DNA of 64,000 bases. Origin: Alicyclobacillaceae bacterium (GTDB taxonomy: Bacteria; Bacillota; Bacilli; Kyrpidiales; Kyrpidiaceae). Below are positions 61,540 through 64,000 of this stretch, in pieces (positions within the stretch are counted from its first letter, which is position 1; every line of letters begins with the position of its first letter). The stretch is from positions 1-64,000 of the forward strand of contig JASBVN010000006.1 in the NCBI GenBank assembly GCA_029961045.1, written 5' to 3'. A program made the translations under genes and the position numbers. The notes beneath the pieces are model-generated. The model did not search any database and was not told the DNA's origin. It saw only the letters and a program-made list of their open reading frames with translations.

Positions 61540-64000
61540 TCACATATTTCGCCGATACTGGCCCCCTACCTCGTAAAGGGCCCGGGTGATCTGGCCGAGG
61601 CTGCAGTATTTGACCGTCTCCATCAATTCGGCGAAAATGTTGCCGCCCTCCGTGGCCACCTTCTGGAGGCGCCGGAGCATCTCGGGGGCTTTTTCACGGT
61701 TTCGCTCTTGAAAAGCCCGGAGGTTGCGAATCTGTTCTTCCTTTTCCTCCCGGGTCGCGCGGGCCAGCTCGATCTTCGGCGGTTCGTAACCGGGCTCCAG
61801 GGTCTTGGGATTGATGAAGGTGTTGACCCCGATGATCGGCAACTGTCCGCTGTGTTTGAGCTGCTCGTAATAGAGGGACTCGTCCTGGATTTTCCCCCGC
61901 TGATATCCGGTTTCCATCGCCCCCAGCACCCCGCCCCGGTCGTTGAGGCGCAAGAATTCCTCCAGAACCGCCTCCTCCACCAGGTCGGTCAATTCTTCGA
62001 TGATGAAGGAACCTTGGAGGGGATTCTCGTTTTTCGCCAGACCGAACTCCCGGTTGATAATCATCTGGATCGCCATCGCCCGGCGGACGGACTCCTCCGT
62101 CGGGGTGGTGATCGCCTCGTCATAGGCGTTTGTGTGCAGGGAGTTGCAGTTGTCGTAGATGGCGATCAAGGCCTGCAGCGTCGTCCGGATGTCGTTGAAA
62201 TCGATTTCCATCGCGTGCAGGGACCGGCCGGAAGTTTGGATATGGTATTTCAGCTTCTGGCTGCGCTCGTTGCCGCCGTATTTATACTTGATCGCCGTCG
62301 CCCAAATCCGCCGCGCCACCCGGCCGATGACGCTGTATTCGGGATCCATTCCGTTGCTGAAGAAAAAGGACAAATTGGGCGCAAAATCGTCGATTTTCAT
62401 TCCCCGGGCCAGGTAGTATTCCACATACGTGAAGGCATTGGCCAAGGTGAAGGCGAGTTGGGTGATCGGATTGGCCCCGGCCTCGGCGATGTGATACCCG
62501 CTGATGCTCACGGAATAGTAATTCCGCACTTGATTTTGAATAAAATACTCTTGAATGTCCCCCATCATCCGCAAAGCGAAATCGATGGAAAAGATGCACG
62601 TATTCTGGCCTTGATCTTCCTTTAAAATATCGGCCTGCACCGTCCCGCGCACGGTGCGCAGAGTGCGGGCTTTGATCGCTTCGTACTCCTCCGGCGTCGG
62701 CTCGCGCCCGGTTTGTTCTTTGAATTTGTCCACCTGCTGGTCGATGGCGGTATTCAAAAACATCGCCAGCAGAATCGGCGCAGGGCCGTTGATGGTCATC
62801 GACACACTGGTGTTCGGCGCACACAGGTCGAATCCTTTATACAGCTTCTTCATGTCGTCGAGGGTGCAAACGCTGACGCCGCTTTCTCCGACTTTGCCGT
62901 AAATATCGGGCCGTTCGTCCGGATCCTCTCCGTACAGCGTCACGCTGTCGAAGGCCGTGCTCAAGCGCTTGGCCTCGTCGTTCTGGCACAGATAGTGGAA
63001 CCGGCGGTTGGTGCGCTCGGGCGTTCCCTCCCCGGCGAACTGCCGGCGCGGTTCCTCTTCGGTGCGTTTGAGGGGGAACACCCCGGCGGTGTAAGGGAAC
63101 GATCCCGGCACGTTCTCCAGCAGCATCCACCGCAGGAGATCGCCGTAGTCCTCATACCGCGGCAGAGCGATTTTCGGGATGCGAGTTCCGGATAGGCTGG
63201 TCGTGTACAGGGGAGTGCGGATTTCCCGATCCCGCACTTTCACGACCAGCTCGTCCTGCCGGTACCGTTCCTTTAACTCGGGCCACTCCTCCAGCGCCCG
63301 ACGGCAGTCGGGATGGAGCTCCTTCCAAAAATGTTCCAGCTGCCGGTCGATCTGCTCCAGTACCGCCTGCTCGCCCTCCGGGGCCCGCTGGGCGAACACT
63401 TCCCGAGCCCCTTGGAGGCGGTAAATCTTCCTCGCGATCGCCGCTTGTTCTTCGACCCATTGTTTGTAGCGCCGGACCGTGTGGACGATTTCCGCCAAGT
63501 AATGGCTCCGCTCCGGCGGAATAATCGCCGGCTTCCGGATCTGCGGATCGCCGGGCGGTTCGCCGATCGCCCACTCCTCCCCGTACTTCTGCCGGAGCCG
63601 GTCCGCAAGGGCCCGGAAAAAGCGGTTCGTGCCCGGATCATTAAACTGGCTGGCGATGGTCCCGAAAACGGGAAGCTGTTCGTCGGAGACGTCAAATCGG
63701 TTGTGATTCCGGCGATATTGCTTGCGCACATCCCGCAGGGCGTCCTCCGACCCTTTCCGGTCAAATTTATTGATGACTACAAAATCGGCGTAATCGAGCA
63801 TTTCGATTTTTTCGAGCTGACTCGGGGCGCCAAATTCGCTCGTCATCACATAGATGCTGATATCGGAGATTTCGACGACCGCGGCGTCCCCCTGTCCGAT
63901 TCCGCTGGTCTCGACGATCACAAGATCAAATCCGGCCGCCTTGACCACCGCCAGGGCATCGTAAATCGCTCCGCTGAGTTCCGAACCCGACCGGCGGGTG
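61540..64000 (-). CDS. icmF: Fused isobutyryl-CoA mutase IcmF (5'-truncated by window end)
   Basis: At least 819 residues of a protein of about 1090; the frame stays open to the window edge. Present are the end of the G-protein chaperone domain ([18 protein letters not shown]; NKxD as INKFDRKG) and the whole coenzyme-B12 mutase large domain ([62 protein letters not shown]). The substrate-site pair, Tyr/Arg in methylmalonyl-CoA mutase, aligns here with Phe in RRQFAGEG and Gln in [10 protein letters not shown], the isobutyryl-CoA pattern. The B12-binding domain should lie upstream, outside the window. It interconverts isobutyryl- and butyryl-CoA. Confidence 0.93.
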   Translation of the reverse strand, partial: TRRSGSELSGAIYDALAVVKAAGFDLVIVETSGIGQGDAAVVEISDISIYVMTSEFGAPSQLEKIEMLDYADFVVINKFDRKGSEDALRDVRKQYRRNHNRFDVSDEQLPVFGTIASQFNDPGTNRFFRALADRLRQKYGEEWAIGEPPGDPQIRKPAIIPPERSHYLAEIVHTVRRYKQWVEEQAAIARKIYRLQGAREVFAQRAPEGEQAVLEQIDRQLEHFWKELHPDCRRALEEWPELKERYRQDELVVKVRDREIRTPLYTTSLSGTRIPKIALPRYEDYGDLLRWMLLENVPGSFPYTAGVFPLKRTEEEPRRQFAGEGTPERTNRRFHYLCQNDEAKRLSTAFDSVTLYGEDPDERPDIYGKVGESGVSVCTLDDMKKLYKGFDLCAPNTSVSMTINGPAPILLAMFLNTAIDQQVDKFKEQTGREPTPEEYEAIKARTLRTVRGTVQADILKEDQGQNTCIFSIDFALRMMGDIQEYFIQNQVRNYYSVSISGYHIAEAGANPITQLAFTLANAFTYVEYYLARGMKIDDFAPNLSFFFSNGMDPEYSVIGRVARRIWATAIKYKYGGNERSQKLKYHIQTSGRSLHAMEIDFNDIRTTLQALIAIYDNCNSLHTNAYDEAITTPTEESVRRAMAIQMIINREFGLAKNENPLQGSFIIEELTDLVEEAVLEEFLRLNDRGGVLGAMETGYQRGKIQDESLYYEQLKHSGQLPIIGVNTFINPKTLEPGYEPPKIELARATREEKEEQIRNLRAFQERNREKAPEMLRRLQKVATEGGNIFAELMETVKYCSLGQITRALYEVGGQYRRNM

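Noticed and set aside
1-64000. CRISPR arrays, insertion sequences, prophage, rRNA and tRNA genes
   Set aside because: No regularly spaced repeats, transposase or integrase motifs, phage structural genes, or cloverleaf sequences with a T-arm were seen.

Overview
The window reads as a chromosomal segment from a GC-rich, probably thermophilic spore-forming Firmicute of the Bacillales, most like the Alicyclobacillaceae/Kyrpidia group. The genus is inference. The block yrzB-ruvX-ireB-alaS-(AI-2E)-...-mnmA-iscS-cymR-rarA-6S RNA-aspS-hisS follows the Bacillus gene order, and fadN-fadA-fadE has the Bacillus yusL-K-J order. Strong AGGAGG ribosome sites, GTG/TTG starts and ATGA stop-start overlaps are common. 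No insertion sequence, prophage, CRISPR array, rRNA or tRNA gene was seen.

Region 1-6.7 kb (minus strand) is a catechol meta-cleavage lower pathway. It holds 4-oxalocrotonate tautomerase, decarboxylase, semialdehyde dehydrogenase, flavin reductase, 2-oxopent-4-enoate hydratase, acylating acetaldehyde dehydrogenase and 4-hydroxy-2-oxovalerate aldolase, then a second tautomerase-like protein that lacks Pro1. A fragment resembling the C-terminal part of an HpaB/PheA-type hydroxylase lies at the window edge. Region 6.7-15.6 kb is a ureide (allantoin-type) module: an SsuABC/NitT-type importer with allantoinase, a PucR regulator, and on the other strand an allantoate-amidohydrolase-like enzyme and a second M20 hydrolase. 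Palindromic operators flank these units. A PhoD phosphatase, an amidase remnant and a UMF1 transporter follow (15.7-19.7 kb).

Region 19.7-35.6 kb (minus strand) is the conserved core: RuvX, IreB, AlaS with a T-box, UbiA, MoeA, tRNA thiolation (MnmA with its cysteine desulfurase), CymR, RarA, 6S RNA, AspS and HisS. Region 35.9-44.8 kb holds WecB, a DUF3048 lipoprotein, HemZ, an orphan response regulator, the selenocysteine genes selD and selA, HemL and a NifU-like protein. selD itself has an in-frame TGA at the catalytic position, followed by a SECIS-like hairpin, so SelD is very likely a selenoprotein; a conventional gene call would lose its first 24 residues.

Region 44.9-55.7 kb is mixed: an M16 peptidase pair, NADH dehydrogenase II behind a promoter with a Rex-type operator, a CPBP-like membrane protein, cell-wall enzymes, a ModBC-like ABC transporter without a binding protein, a GNAT enzyme, a Gly/Tyr-rich membrane protein and a metallo-beta-lactamase-fold hydrolase. 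Region 55.7-64 kb carries a fatty-acid beta-oxidation operon and the 3' part of icmF, whose active-site Phe/Gln pair marks it as an isobutyryl-CoA mutase. Together these genes suggest a versatile aerobic heterotroph that degrades aromatics, ureides and acyl-CoAs. Sec synthesis, MoeA and a ModBC-like importer would fit a selenocysteine/molybdenum (or tungsten) enzyme elsewhere in the genome; that is inference.
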